Shown piece by piece: positions 1 through 11,350 of a stretch of 64,000 bases of DNA; within the stretch, counting starts at the first letter, position 1; the number at the start of each line of letters is the position of its first letter. The stretch is taken from assembly GCA_004194705.1 (NCBI GenBank), contig SADC01001275.1:496001-560000 (forward strand), in the 5' to 3' direction. Below the pieces are notes generated by a model. That model worked only from the letters and a program-made list of their open reading frames with translations. It did not search any database and had not been told where the DNA came from. This stretch comes from Ditylenchus dipsaci. Its lineage: Eukaryota; Nematoda; Chromadorea; Rhabditida; Anguinidae. The translations under genes were made by a program, and so were the position numbers.

Positions 1-1079
1 TAAGTTTTTCTCGTCCCCAGTCGATAGATCTCCTCTCTATATTACATAATCTCCTAAAACCATTCATAAGTTTTCCATCTCGTTTTGATTTGATGCTGTT
101 GTGTGAGTTGTTTCGTTTCAGCATCACTCGGAATACTCCAAGTAGGAAGCTCAGCGTCATCTCTCTGGATGTGATTCTTCAGCGAAAACTAATCTGCCCG
201 ATCTCAGCAAGCAATCCGGACTGCCAGTGCTAACGGTCCAGTCAATTCTCAAGAACAATGCGGCCATTCTCAGCGCAGTTAAGAACGGGTGAAGATGCAA
301 AACGTGCGCGTCTTAAGCCGGTCAAAAGCCTAGATTTGGAAAAAGCTCTTCTGCTGTGGTTCAAGGACGCCAGGAGCAAAAATGAGCGAATATCGGGAGA
401 TGGCCTCAAGGTATGTCTAACTTATGGAAGAAGAGCAAATTGGCGAACATAATCAATGAGCTGAACTGCATGTGGGCTGAGCTGGACGCAATGGAGCTGG
501 TGGAAGAAGGTCTCGATGGCTATTCGGTGGTAGACGTAAAGCTGGCAACCGGTGGAACACGCACTTTGGCAGAAATCGTCGATTGTCTCAAAAGCAAATG
601 CGGAAGAGGCAGAAGCGCTTAGGTAATGCTCGGACTATTTCGCTTTTATTGTATTTTTTGTTTCAGTGACACTGAAGTGGTAGAGGACGAAGAAGAGCGA
701 GTGCCGCCAGCTACCAAAGGAGAAGCAACCACCGCACTCAAGGTCTTTCGGCGATACGTGAATGAGAACACCGGAGATCCAGCCGTCTTCCATCTCACCG
801 ACGTACTCGACGATTTCCTGGCCCAAGAGCGCTAGCACAAAATAAAAATAAAAAGACTCTTGGATTATTTCACTGTTAACCACTGATCGTTTGTTTAAAT
901 ATCGAATGTTCTTGTACGTCAATAAAGTTATTTTCTTAGAAACTCTATATAACATAATTTTAGAAGTGTTTTAGAAAAAAAGAACTTTAGTTAACATAAA
1001 ACTCTTTATAACGTAACCTTTATATAACATAACATTTTTGCCGGTCCCTTGAGTTATGTTATGTAGAAAGTGGACTGTA
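1..1079 (+). mobile_element. Tigger/pogo-type DNA transposon, internally deleted, left end outside window
   Basis: The right terminal inverted repeat is at about 1046-1079. On the opposite strand it begins CAGTCCACTTTCTACATAAC and sits next to TA, as in pogo/Tigger elements (TIR starting CAGT, TA target site). The body carries remnants of a Tigger transposase (see 250-834). The left TIR is not in the window, so the element is cut by the window edge or truncated. Other sequences here with CAGTC-type ends (4526, 42526, 49173, 61249) look like short relatives mobilised by such an enzyme. Confidence 0.7.
250..834 (+). pseudogene. Tigger transposase remnant (CENP-B HTH plus C-terminus, DDE core deleted)
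   Basis: Around 310-410 the frame reads LEKALLLWFKDARSKNERIS, a good match to the CENP-B/Tc5-type helix-turn-helix of Tigger transposases. After about 412 the frame jumps directly to the family's acidic C-terminal part (NIINELNCMWAELDA, then DGYSVVDVKLATGG), so the whole DDE nuclease core is missing. A 44-bp intron (623-666, GT...TTTCAG) then joins to the last exon, which ends with LDDFLAQER and TAG at 832-834. An extra A near 591 breaks the frame just before the intron. Upstream of 250 the HTH N-terminus is broken by stops. Without the catalytic triad it cannot encode an active transposase. Confidence 0.7.
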
Positions 1080-1116
1080 TCATGGTTTTTGGTCAAAATT
1101 TGAAAATTTTAAATTG

Positions 1117-1742
1117 ACACCTATAGAGGGGGCAGAATTAGAGAAGGGGCGGAATTTTACAACTCTTTCGACTTAAAATTTTACAACTCTTTCGACTTTC
1201 GACGCAAAAAATACCAGACAGCATAAAATTTTAACTGAACAGGTCTGAAACAAAATAACTTTTATACAATATTGACATAAAAATAATTTCCGACGCCAAA
1301 TTTGATCAAGAAATCAATAAAATTGTCGCATTTTTCAGTTTTTATAGCTGTTTTTTAAAAACTGTTGCTAGAGTTAGGAATAATGATAGTGCTAGTTGTA
1401 TAGTTATTTTGAAATAAATCTACGGAATCTACATTGCGCCAACCTGGCTAGACTTAATTCAGATGCTGAAGAAAATTTGCATTTGAAAATCCAGTTAATT
1501 CACCTCACCGGCTGAAAACTCGCAGTCACTCGCCAGTTCATCATTCATTCCTACTTTTCCAATCCACGCAAGCACTAACCTGTTTGTAAATATTTTGAAA
1601 ATTCTCAAAAAAATATTTTTTTAATGTGTGTGATGTGTGCTGGTTGGAATTAGAGACGGGGGCGAAATTTTCCACTCAGCTTTTAGAGGGGCGGAATTGG
1701 AGACGGGGCATAATTAGAGACGGGGCGGAATTAGAAAAAATA
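1117..1742. repeat. Dispersed motif array around GGAATTAGAGACGGGGC
   Basis: The motif GAATTAGAGACGGGGC and close variants (GGCAGAATTAGAGAAGGGG, GGGGCGGAATTGGAGAC) occur at 1117-1155 and again in a cluster at 1648-1735, all in the same orientation, with AT-rich sequence between. No ORF of note. The spacing is irregular, so this is not a satellite. It resembles the ends of a non-autonomous element with repeated binding motifs, but no clear terminal inverted repeats were found. Confidence 0.4.
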
Positions 1743-1749
1743 TGGTAAC

Positions 1750-2566
1750 TTAAATGTCAGATCAACGAGGTAATAAATCCAATTCAAGGCTAAGGTGTCA
1801 GTTAACCGAGTTTTTTAATTTATTCAAACAACCAACAACCAGGCTTGTGCTTTCGGGCGCTCACCTGAAACAAAAAATGAGGAGCGTAAAATAACGCGGA
1901 CTTCCAACATGAGCAAAATGAACAAAAAGCGATAAGAGCAAAGAATTCTGGTTTTCGGCCATAGAATATTTGATTTTGGCCAAATATTTTGAATAACCAT
2001 AGAATTCGTCTCTTTTTGGCAATAGAGTTCTATTTTTTGGCCATAGATTTCTTGCTGCAAAAATGTTTTCAAGGTGCAAACGATATTTTTTCGAGAAAAA
2101 AATTTTCGTAGAATTTTTCGACTATTAACTGCTCAAGACAAAAAGCATAATTTTTAGCAGAAAAATTTTTCTCGAAAAAGTGTCGTTCGCACCTTGAAAA
2201 CATTTTTGCGGCAAGTTTCAGACACAATAAAATCTCAAAAAGTGGTTGAAATATGATTTTGAGCGAGTACGGCCAAAAAAAATCTATGGTCTAATAGAAG
2301 AATTCTATGGTCATTCAAAATCTATGGCCAAAATAAAATATTCTATGGCCAAAAACGAGAATTCTATGGCCAAAAAGAAATATTATCCAAAGCTAAATGC
2401 AATAATTCAGGCGCTAATTAGGCGCTGAATTTGATTTTGTGAACTTTTTGAAAAATTCAAGCAAAAAATAAGGGAGTGTCAGTTAAAAGAGACAATTTTT
2501 CTTTGTCGAGACGATCCTTAGGGTGTCAGACAAACGAGGTGTCAGTTAACTGAGGTGTCATAGGGC
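1750..2566. repeat. Inverted-repeat element with arrays of TTCTATGGCCAAAA
   Basis: The flanks carry GTGTCAGTTAACCGAG-like units (1795-1812; several at 2477-2560). Inside, two arms (about 1939-2110 and 2140-2390) are inverted copies of each other: both hold the CTCGAAAAA and CACCTTGAAAACATTTTTGC blocks. Each arm contains several copies of a motif close to TTCTATGGCCAAAA, reversed in the left arm and forward in the right arm. No coding capacity was recognised. It is best read as a non-autonomous foldback-like element. Confidence 0.55.
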
Positions 2567-2573
2567 GACCTAC

Positions 2574-2735
2574 TGTTGTATTGCCGGTTAAATCTGTTAT
2601 TGTCCTGACACGGCTATGATTCGTTGTTAGGACCTTTGTTGCTCTCGGATCATAAGATCATTATTGTTGTGCTCGTGAAATAAAGTTATCGTTTATTTCC
2701 GCTCTCTGCTCTCTATATGCTCTCAAGTCACAACA
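2574..2735 (+). repeat. 5' LTR
   Basis: 162 bp, TG...CA. It contains AATAAAG (at about 2680), the likely poly(A) signal of the element. It differs from the 3' LTR at only a few positions. Confidence 0.85.
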
Positions 2736-2749
2736 TTGGCGCAGTCGCA

Positions 2750-2881
2750 ATGGATATGGATCAGCTTAAGCAAATGTTGGGTCAAGTGCTCAGTGTTCAA
2801 GCCGAGCAGAACCGTCAAGCTCAGCAACAACAAATGGAACAGCAAAGCGCTCAAATGGCTCAATTGGTGGCTCTTCTCTAA
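2750..2881 (+). pseudogene. gag N-terminal fragment
   Basis: The ATG at 2750 lies directly after the primer-binding-site-like sequence and reads MDMDQLKQMLGQVLSVQAEQ, then a glutamine-rich helix, stopping at TAA 2879-2881. This is a typical glutamine-rich Gypsy gag start. A further gag-like piece (EPFSADDGDPIKFENWV) follows in the next ORF after stops. Only a remnant. Confidence 0.6.
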
Positions 2882-2955
2882 CATAATCAGCAAAATGGTG
2901 GTGGTCAATTGCCTTAAGCTCCAGCTGCTGTCTCTTCTCTGCCTCAACTGCCGAT

Positions 2956-3444
2956 ATGGAGCCTTTCTCTGCTGATGATGGTGATCCAATCAAATTCGAA
3001 AATTGGGTTTCGCTTCAATTCTCGCTGACTGCAGCTCAAGAAGCGCGAGGTCAATCTGCTGATGCCGTAAGCGCTACTCCGAAGGAATGCCGAATTCCGA
3101 AGTGGCTGATCAAGGGGTGGCTGGAACAGTGCTCTGGTCAAGGCGTCGTCTACAACGTCAAGCTCTCAAATGGAAAGGTCAGCCGTTTCCACATCAATCA
3201 AATACGTGCTCGCTCCTCGTTTTCTGATGATGCTGATGACTGGTTGGACGTCATGCTGGACTCTTTCCGTCTTCCTCCGAAGCCAGTTGCTCCTCAGCCT
3301 GTGGATCAAATTCCCGCTGAAGTCGATCTTGCTCCTGCTGCTATGGATTCTGCCGGTGGTTCTCCTGCTGTGGATAGGCCGCAAAAAAAACAGAGCCCTC
3401 CAAAGCGCATTCAAATGAATTGGACAAAGAAGCACTACTATTAG
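2956..3444 (+). pseudogene. gag/pol C-terminal remnant (end of integrase)
   Basis: This ORF joins a gag-like start (residues 1-30, FENWVSLQFS) to a pol tail. From about residue 65 it reads VVYNVKLSNGKVSRFHINQI, the usual region just after the Gypsy integrase core, where a target-strand barrel is followed by a proline-rich tail. It ends RIQMNWTKKHYY 38 bp before the 3' LTR. The join marks the deletion that removed protease, RT and integrase core. Not functional alone. Confidence 0.65.
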
Positions 3445-3481
3445 GCACCTCCTCTGTAAGACTCTTTTGAAAGAGGGGAGG

Positions 3482-3643
3482 TGTTGTATTGCCGGTTAAA
3501 TCTGTTATTGTCCTGACACGGCTATGATTCGTTGTCAGGACCTTTGTTGCTCTCGGATCATAAGATCATTATTGTTGTGCTCGTGAAATAAAGTTATCGT
3601 TTATTTCCGCTCTCTGCTCTCTATCTGCTCTCAAGTCACAACA
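3482..3643 (+). repeat. 3' LTR
   Basis: 162 bp, starts TGTTGTATTGCC and ends CACAACA, followed by CCTGC (target duplication). Partner of 2574-2735. Confidence 0.85.
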
Positions 3644-4041
3644 CCTGCTAAAATGTTTTTACTGTTATTGGTGCAAGTATTCATTTATGAAAATCCTTGG
3701 TCACCATAGCTGTCAAAATTTTATAAAAAAATTCAAATTTGCAAACAGAATTAAAAAAATGGCCTGATAACTGAAATATGACTGAAAAAAGCAGTAATGA
3801 ATTTACTATGTGAGTAATGCTATTCTAGCTTACATTTTGCTGATTATGAAAAGCCACGTTTCAAGGGAAAATGTGTCTAAATATGTCTTAGATTATAGAA
3901 GATCAATTTTTGATCCAAAGAATGCTGAGATGCTTATCTTCTAGAAGAAATGTATCCCGCAACTCCATTATTCACATGAGAAACTATTATAATCTCGTGT
4001 TTTAGAAAATAAACATATATGATTTGTGGTTGAAATTCACT
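3644..4041. other. AT-rich intergenic sequence, nothing recognised
   Basis: No ORF, repeat or RNA signal that I can support. Confidence 0.5.
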
Positions 4042-4262
4042 GTACCGTACTTCCTGTATTAAGACACCCGGGTGACATATTTTTCAAACTCTCCGAAATG
4101 AGAAAATTGGGTGACAAAACTGCACGAAAGTCGGTCTCCAAATTTTCGGGTACTGAACCAAAAGATAAAAATTGTTATCGCTGGAGTTTGTGGTTGTCAA
4201 AAAGCTGAGATTTCGATTTTTGAAATCGAGGGTGGCACTTATTAGAAGATGGTTTCCTACTG
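4042..4262. repeat. Degenerate MITE of the TACCGTA...CCTCTAATAA family
   Basis: The left end TACCGTACTTCCTGTATTAA and the right end (GGCACTTATTAGAAGATGG) are imperfect inverted repeats. They match the better-preserved member at 55701-55936. Confidence 0.45.
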
Positions 4263-4525
4263 AAGGAAATAAGGTATACATGTATCATGTATCTTGTTTT
4301 AAAGCATCAAAAACCCTCCTTAATCGTGTAATTGAGTTAGGTTCGAATGACCTCCAAAATAAAAAAGGTAATCACCTGTGTTCTACACTCCTCATGCACC
4401 AGCTAGACCAGCAAACGGAGCAGTGTTCTATTATATACACAAGGTCAACAATATACACACACATTCACTACACCGCGTAAATAAATGTTAGTATACTTTT
4501 TTTTAAATTATTTAGCAAGTGTGTG

Positions 4526-4595
4526 CAGTCGAACGTCTTTACAACGACATCCTTATGCCGATCCCATCGGGTGTCGTTTTAAAGATGTTCGACTG
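4526..4595. repeat. 70-bp hairpin MITE with CAGTCGAACGTCTTTA ends
   Basis: CAGTCGAACGTCTTTACAAC at the left pairs with GTTTTAAAGATGTTCGACTG at the right. The inverted repeats fill nearly the whole 70 bp. CAGT ends suggest the pogo/Tigger group. Confidence 0.65.
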
Positions 4596-6376
4596 TAACA
4601 GGTTTCACTTTTTTATATTGTAATTTGTAGACTTTTCGCTAACTTTTTATTGAAAATTTTATCTGTCGTTTTTCTATAGTTTATAAGTTTTCAAGCTCTT
4701 ACCGCAACAAATTTTTTAAATATGACTCCAATACTTGTTAAAACACACTGGTTGGCATTACACTTACTTATTTATTGTGCAAAATAATGGTTTGTGTCTG
4801 TCTTTAAAAGACCTCAAATAAAAACCACCAAAAAGAGTCAGAGATAGTAGCACAACAGTTCTTCTTTGAGTGCATCACCGAAAATGTGACTGCCTTTATT
4901 ATTACCACTACAGCCCTAAATGGTCTTTTTGGCTGTCTTTACAAAACAAACAGACACTTCACAGCAACATTTATTGGCAGCCACTAGAGAAGTCTCTAAT
5001 GGAACAGAGCGAGTTCGGCCACTAAGCATTTAGGAATGTAAATTTTTTATCTTGTTTATAAAATGTTTTTTTAACATTTTCTATTGTGTGTTTACATATA
5101 TTTTTGAAAAAAATTGTAAGTCTTTTTATTCCTCAATAAAAATTGTAAATGGGCGGCTGCACGCTCATAAAAAACCTCCAAATTATTACCGAAAATTGTC
5201 TAAGAAAAAGAATAAAACTAAACACATATTTAGACTCCTAATTTGAAACATTTTTGTCATTTTCACCCATCTATCACATACTCCATGCATCCTTTAACCA
5301 AAGAACCTTTTTGTAATTATTTTTACTCTAGCCGCTGCAGTAGTAGTAGCATTAGAGGTGCTAGAGCATTATCCAGCAGCCTCAACACATATCCAAGCCT
5401 CCTGTCCTTCTTGCTCTACCCATTAATCTGCCACTCTGCTGGATGGAGAGCATGGATTGCGGCTTGTTTACCAGCTGCTTTCACTTCCTCTCTTTTTTGC
5501 TGCAAAGAGGGCTCTTGGAGAGTGCTCAGGCCTGCCTTCCCTCCCTCACTTGTTTCAAAGTGAAAAGACATGTGGCCGCCACTTGCTCGAGGAGCAAGAC
5601 AGCCAGTCTGATCATGCATGCACTTTTGCCTCACTCAACCCTTTTGCATAGAAATTTTTCTTAAAAAATTCCCTAGTGAGTGATGAAATTGATTGCGAAT
5701 TTATTTTCAATTTATCTGTGTGTGTCTTCTTCACTAGCATTCGCTACTCTACTACTGAGCTACGGGTGCCACTATGATGTTACATTGTTTTGTATTACTT
5801 GTTTTGAGAGATTGTTGAACGAACCTTTTTTACACAAATTAAAAACAGTCACAAATAATTTTCGAATAAAAAAACTGTTCTACACGTGTTTGAATTTTCT
5901 AAATTGTCTTTATGGTGAACAAGTATGGTATTTTAAAACGGGAAGTCCTGCCGGTGAGACCAGCAGCTTCTGGTGCAGAATTTTACGAGGAATCCGAATC
6001 GGAAACCGTTTTTCAAAAAAGCCGGTTTGGCCCGAGTATTCGACCAATTTCTGAATGACGTCAAATGTGACCTGGACGTGTTTATTAAATCAGCTGGTAC
6101 TCGAATATTTGATATGCACATGCAAAACTTTTATAGCCCATTAGAAAGGGCAGAAAACAAGCTTTCCAATGACATATTCTTCAATTGTTTATGATAACTA
6201 AATGTGGAATTTTTCACCTAAAGAAAAATCGTGTCATTTTTTCAAAAAGTTTTTTCACTTAAATGTGCAATATTAGACGTGATAGAGCCGTTTGTTCAGC
6301 AAACCCCATATATCATTTGAAAGATTAGTAAAAACTGCACTAAAAATGCTTTACAGTTGAACAAAAAAACTTTAGA
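4596..6376. other. Intergenic region with a GC-richer patch
   Basis: Mostly AT-rich and without recognised genes. About 5325-5640 is clearly less AT-rich and open in several frames, but no frame gives a recognisable protein or plausible splice context, so I leave it uncalled. Around 5936-6060 there is a sequence (TGGTGCAGAATTTTACGAGG) resembling parts of the foldback elements at 14392 and 55255, so part of this stretch is probably decayed repeat. Confidence 0.45.
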
Positions 6377-6804
6377 GTGTTAAGCGACAGTTTAAAAAAA
6401 ACTTATAATTATTCAAAAAGCGTGAAATTTGTTTTTAACTAGACTAACCAGCAATTTAGACGCTGGATTTGTGTTCAGCGCGGTCATGTTATGCTTATGA
6501 TATATGTCTTATATATGTCATGCTTATAAAAATGATCTTAAAAGCTTAAAAGTCCTCGTCAAAATTCAAATTCCTCTTGAAACAATAAATATTTAAAATT
6601 CCGAGAAATTAGATATTTGAATAATTATTGTATTGAGAGGAATTTGAATTTTGACGATGACTATTAAATTTTAAGAATAGTTTTAAAAGCAAATTGACCA
6701 TGCTGAACACGAATCCGGCGTCTAAATTGTGGGTTGTTCTAGTGAGAACCAAGTTTCACGTTTTTGAATAATTATAAGTTTTTTAAAAACTGTCGCTTAA
6801 CACT
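6377..6804. repeat. Foldback element, about 430 bp
   Basis: The outer arms GTTAAGCGACAG...AATTATTCAAAAA (from 6377) and the reverse complement ending at 6804 (CTGTCGCTTAACAC) pair over about 100 bp. The inner part (GCTGGATTTGTGTTCAGC ... GCTGAACACGAATCC) is a second inverted repeat shared with the elements at 10013 and 14392. Confidence 0.75.
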
Positions 6805-7657
6805 ATTGACAGTTACACTTACAATTACCCCTTCGCAATACGACTGTAAACGCAAATTAAATGCAAGTATTGTCAGAGAATACTAAAAGTGCTTTATTGA
6901 GGACGAGTAGTGCGGTTCTAATCATGAAAACTCAGAAAAGTGGTATTTGGTCAAAAAACTAGTTTTAGTAATAAAAGTAGGGGAAATTCAAAAAATTTCA
7001 TTTAAATTCACATTTGTAATGTGAAGGCATAAGAGTAAGTGTAAATGTAAATGTAAGTGTTTTTGGTATTTTGAAGACCCTTTACATTTACACTTACGTT
7101 CGTGGTAGAGCCATTAAAACGCCCCACCCTTTAACATCCTTCTAAGTCTAGGTCTTTTGGTTGGCAGACAAGTAAAGTCAGTGTCAAATAAACAATTTGA
7201 AGAGTGCTCCGTTTAGCTTTTTTGCTGCCAACTTTTTAAAGTTTTTTTGTAGAACAGACTAAAAAGTTTCAGCCTGAAAAATTTCACAAAACTAGTGCCA
7301 GGGTTCTCAAAACCACAAGCAAATTCTAAAAGATTAAAGTTTTTTCAGCACTGAAATAGCAGAAAACCAATGATTTTTCCACAGAAATTTTCGTGGTTAG
7401 AACTTGTGACTTTGTGATGGCTCTTACAAACATCAGAGTCAGTCAGCTAGTCTGGCTGGGTTTCGAGTTACCTGGTCAAAGTTTCAAGTAAAACACAGTT
7501 AGATTTTGTGTTTTTGTTCTGATAGCTTAATATCTTATAAAAAGTTAAACTAAAAAGTTTTATAGCTGCCAACCGTAATAATTATTAATTTATTTTTCAT
7601 CTACTATTCAAAAATATTACTTGATCCAAAACTACTGGTTGATAGGCTGCAATAAAG
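6805..7657. other. Upstream region of MOB3
   Basis: Intergenic. At 7036-7103 short repeats of GTAAGTGTAAATG face an inverted TTTACATTTACACTTACG. No gene recognised. The last few hundred bases must contain the MOB3 promoter, but no TATA box or initiator stands out. Confidence 0.4.
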
Positions 7658-10600
7658 ATGGACATGGCCTCAAGTTTTTTCGAGTTTCTTCATGTAAATA
7701 AGCACAAGGTAGTTATTTTTTAATGCCACAAATGGTTTTAAAATACTTTATTTTTAGACTTTCCGCCCAAAAAGAGGTTTCCTATGGGCACCTTGAGGTA
7801 TCATCTACACAAACAAGCAGAAGCCACCCTTCATTCGGGCGTGGACCTGCGTTCCGCTGTTAAATTACCTTTAAATGAGAGTCTTGATGATTGGCTAGCT
7901 GTTCATAGTTAGTTTACTTCTAAAAGAGTTTGGATTTAGCTTAAATTAGCATGCCCTTGCCAGACACCAAAAAAAGAAGCGATTTGCTTTCGAAGAATTT
8001 TCATAAACATTCTGGATTTTTCTGTATACTTGTAAAAAGTAATCTGAGATCATAAATACTACATTTGACGTGAAACTGCTGAAAGACAAAACAGCTCCAA
8101 AAATTTCAACGGTCTCAATTTTAGTTGCGGGATCATGCCTCTTTGAATAAGTTTTGGTGTGGTGGAAAATGTGGCAAAAAATAAGGTTGTATCTAAGACG
8201 GTGCTTTAGTCTTTTTCTCCAGTGGGTAAAAGTTTGGTATTTCAGTTATTTTCACCATAGACCGAATAAATTGTATTAGCGTTTAGAGACTTCCGAAATT
8301 TGTGGTTAAAAGTTAAAAGCTGCAAAGTGATATATTATAGGCTTTTTTAGAAAACTTGATAAGAATTAGAGACCGCACTGCTACTTTTTGTGGGTTGCCG
8401 GTCTCAAAGCTTCATGCCCAACCAGTATACTCTTATGATTTATTCTTTTTCTATTACCAAAGAACTGCGTACTTAAAAAATCTGTGTGTAAAAAACACAA
8501 ATAATCGATAATTATCGCAGTGTTTTTATTCTTTACAAAGACAAAAAACTAACCATTTTATTTTTAGCCGTAGACTTTTTCAACCGTATCAACCTGTTGT
8601 ATGGTATACTGGCAGATGTCTGTGTGCCCCTGACCTGTCCCACGATGTCTGGTGGAGCCAAATATGAGTATTTGTGGCAAGATAATACAGAAAAGTATAA
8701 AAAGCCCACAAGGCTGCCAGCCAAGGACTACATGTTCTTATTGATGGAGTGGATTGAGGCTAGGATCAATAATGAAAACATCTTCCCTTCTGATCCAAGT
8801 TGGTTTTCTTTACATTTTCTTCTTTTTGAAAGGAGGATGTCCGTCTATCGGAACCGCGGGTCTTAACCCCAAAAATTTTATCGCTAGCAAAAACTTGCAT
8901 TTTTACTAGACCGTTTAAAGACTTAAAACTAGACTGTCAAACATAATATTCTCGAAAACTATGTGGACTTCCATGTAAGCAAGGGCCCAAAGCAAGGCGT
9001 GGGATAGTGTTGGGTTGCGAGAAAAAACGGAGCTTTTGATATTATCCAAATATTACATCCAAACGTCTAACAAATGAAGAAGAAACAACATCAAAGCCCA
9101 AACCTAATGCGTGGCCAATATCGGGAATTTCGCGGTAACAGCCTAACGCCATCCATCCCGTAAAAGCTCATTTGCACCTTCCCTCCAATGAGTATGAGTT
9201 CTTTAGTCATAGAACAGTGGTGCATATTCGAAAAACCCCAATTCCTTGCAATGTAGAGTGTGCTGTTCTTTTCTTTCGCCGCTAAGCGGCATGATACCCT
9301 CGCTATTTCTACAAAAAAAATTAGCGCAACACCCCTAACTCATACCCCTCGTTTTAATCCTCTTTGAAGGGGGTGCACTTGGTATGCTGTCATCTATCCT
9401 TACTATACAAGAGACTTAAAGAGGCATGCCCGTCGCCGATGCGATTATTTTGAAAGGCGGGTACCAGTGAAATATAAGCGACAATAATTTTTACGCAATG
9501 TGGTTAAAGTGGAGGAAAAATTATACCTCCGATGGGTATTGAACTTTCACACTACGCCGTTGCATTACCAGTAGGACACCGATGCTATTAAGAGACGTAA
9601 TCTGTAATTTTAGAGGTTTTCGTGGCACCGCGATTTTTTCGTCTTTTTTTCTACAGTACATATTATTTACCATTCGACGTCAAATTAATCGCTGAGCAAT
9701 ATGTTCTCAAGTGGCGACCTCTAGTTTTGGTAAAAAATTTGAGTTCTGGCCTTTTATACTGAAGTAACTATTTTTCCACCACCAAAATGACTTTCTTTGT
9801 CAAAATAGATAGAGGTGGGCTGTTTTAATTACGCTCATATGCATGTGTGGGCTTTTCTACTCGGCTTGAGTTGCTCTACAAGATGGCTGTAAAAAATTAC
9901 TATGTTATTGCAAGAATTTTGGACTTTTGGCAAATTTATTGCGAAAATTACATATTTTTGTAACTTTTGTCAGACATTTTTTTTTTTAATTTGCCATTTT
10001 ACCCGAGGCGCTACTGATGGGAGAAAAATTAAGTGGCAGTTTCAGAATCTACACGAAAAGCTGCATCTAGTAGTATCAAATGTGAACATAATTTATAATG
10101 AATGCGCATGGGGATATGGAGCTTTGAAGTTGGGAAGTCAGACGAGTTTTGACCAGAATTCACAGGGGGACCAAGGCAATTTTTTTCAAAAAAATTTCAC
10201 GATCACAACCTAAAATTTTGACACCAGATTCGTGTTCAGAATGTTCTGTTCGCATGTAAAACTGCTCTTGAAAAACTGCTCAAAACACAGTGTCCCATTT
10301 CAATGCTCTCAAAACATAAAACATTTAATTTAGCGAAAAAAGCATCATTTGTCTTGAGAGGAATTTAAACTTTGACACTATGTTTTGAATTTCAAGAGCA
10401 GTTTTGCATGCGAACTGAACATGCTGAACACGAATCTGGTGTCAAGATTTTAGGTTGTGATCGTCAAATTTTTTTGAAAAAATTTGCCTTGGTCCGCCTC
10501 TGTGGATTCTGGTCAAAATTCGTCTGACTTCCCGACTTCAAAGCTCCATATCCCCTGCGCATTCATTATAAATTATGTTCACATTTGATACTACTAGATT

Positions 10601-11350
10601 CAGCTTTTCGTGTAGATTCTGAAACTCCCATCAGAACTCCCATTTTCTATTGAAGTCTAATGGTATATAACATGCATGCTAGAAAAAAAGTCGAAAAAAT
10701 GGCGGTGCCAACTTCTATATAAAAAACCCTAAAATTACAGATTATCTTTTAAGCTTTGGAAGTGTTTTTGATTACTTAGTATTCGGAGAGTATTCGAAAA
10801 TATTAATTTCAAAATAATTTTTTTTTAATCGACCTGGCGCCCGCCTTTCGAATATTCCCATCGGTGACGGGCATGCCCCTTTAATTAAGCCAAATTTAAC
10901 AAAATAATTAAGGTGTGCCATTTCCAAGTGACTTCAGACAAACCTGCAAAAAGATCCTTTCCAGATTGTTCCGCATTTTTGTTCACATTTACATTCACCA
11001 TTTCGATAGATTAGTCCAAATTGGCGCTGTAAGTTATTAAATAACAAAAAAAATTATTGACTTATTTGAATTGTCTCAATGAAAATCGCAAGTAACTAAA
11101 AAATTGCATTGTTGCAGGAACCTCACGCTAACACGCTCTACAAACACTTCTACTACTTTGTCACTGAACATAACATGGTCACCTCCAGAGAACTGGATGC
11201 ACTAGTATGATTTTAAGCTTTTAAAGTTGAAAATATACATTTGTATTTTTGTAGAAAAATTTGACTGAAAGGCTTGTCCATAAAGAAAATGGTAATGGAA
11301 ACGGTGGAACAGTCACAAATGACACTGATTTTAGAAGAATAAAAGCTTAA
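7658..11350 (+). CDS. MOB3: MOB kinase activator 3 (MOB3-like)
   Basis: MOB family adaptors bind and modulate NDR/LATS- and MST-type kinases; the MOB3 subfamily is the closest match. Exons: 7658-7708, 7758-7907, 8568-8798, 10913-11028, 11118-11204, 11255-11350 (TAA). The protein is about 243 residues against about 217 in vertebrates. It starts [17 protein letters not shown] and continues with [83 protein letters not shown]. The zinc ligands are present: CVPLTC (C-x4-C) and HIYIHH. The tail is glycine/asparagine rich. All introns are GT-AG. Intron 3 (8799-10912) is swollen by a nested element. Exon 2 has five A at 7769-7773 where six would keep the frame; exon phases on both sides require that extra base. 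A genuine frameshift is possible but less likely. Confidence 0.9.
9523..9596 (-). ncRNA. tRNA-like sequence inside the TTAA element
   Basis: On the minus strand, TGTCCTACTGGTAATGC resembles a pol III A box, and AGTTCAATACCCATCGG resembles a B box with T-arm. The spacing is tRNA-like, but I could not close a full cloverleaf. A compact repeat of tRNA origin is more likely than a working tRNA gene. Confidence 0.4.
10013..10635. repeat. Foldback element nested in the TTAA element
   Basis: The arms at 10013-10235 and about 10420-10635 are near-perfect inverted copies (for example TATCAAATGTGAACATAA and its complement). The centre has the shared core (ACACCAGATTCGTGTTCA ... TGAACACGAATCTGGTGT) also seen at 6377 and 14392. 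Confidence 0.85.

Larger units (their letters stand above)
2574..3643 (+). mobile_element. Small Gypsy-type LTR retrotransposon, internally deleted
   Basis: Two near-identical 162-bp LTRs (2574-2735 and 3482-3643) begin TGTTGTATTGCC and end CACAACA, that is TG...CA. The flanks are CCTAC (2569-2573) and CCTGC (3644-3648), a 5-bp target duplication with one mismatch. A primer-binding-site-like TGGCGCAGTCGC follows the 5' LTR, and a purine run (AAAGAGGGGAGG) precedes the 3' LTR. The internal part is only about 750 bp, with a gag start fused to the end of pol. Protease, RT, RNase H and the integrase core are missing, so movement would need a helper. The LTRs are almost identical, so insertion is probably recent. 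Confidence 0.85.
9420..10880. mobile_element. TTAA-flanked inverted-repeat element in MOB3 intron 3
   Basis: Left end TTAA then AGAGGCATGCCCGTCGCCGA; right end, read inverted, TTAA then AGGGGCATGCCCGTCACCGA, with about 50 bp of further similarity (GAAAGGCGGG). TTAA flanks both sides (9416-9419; 10881-10884), the target site of piggyBac-type elements. Inside are a tRNA-like sequence and a complete foldback element (10013-10635), so it is composite. No transposase. Confidence 0.75.

Noticed and set aside
5416..5634. ORFs in the GC-richer patch
   Set aside because: Several overlapping frames are open, none recognisable; likely composition effect.
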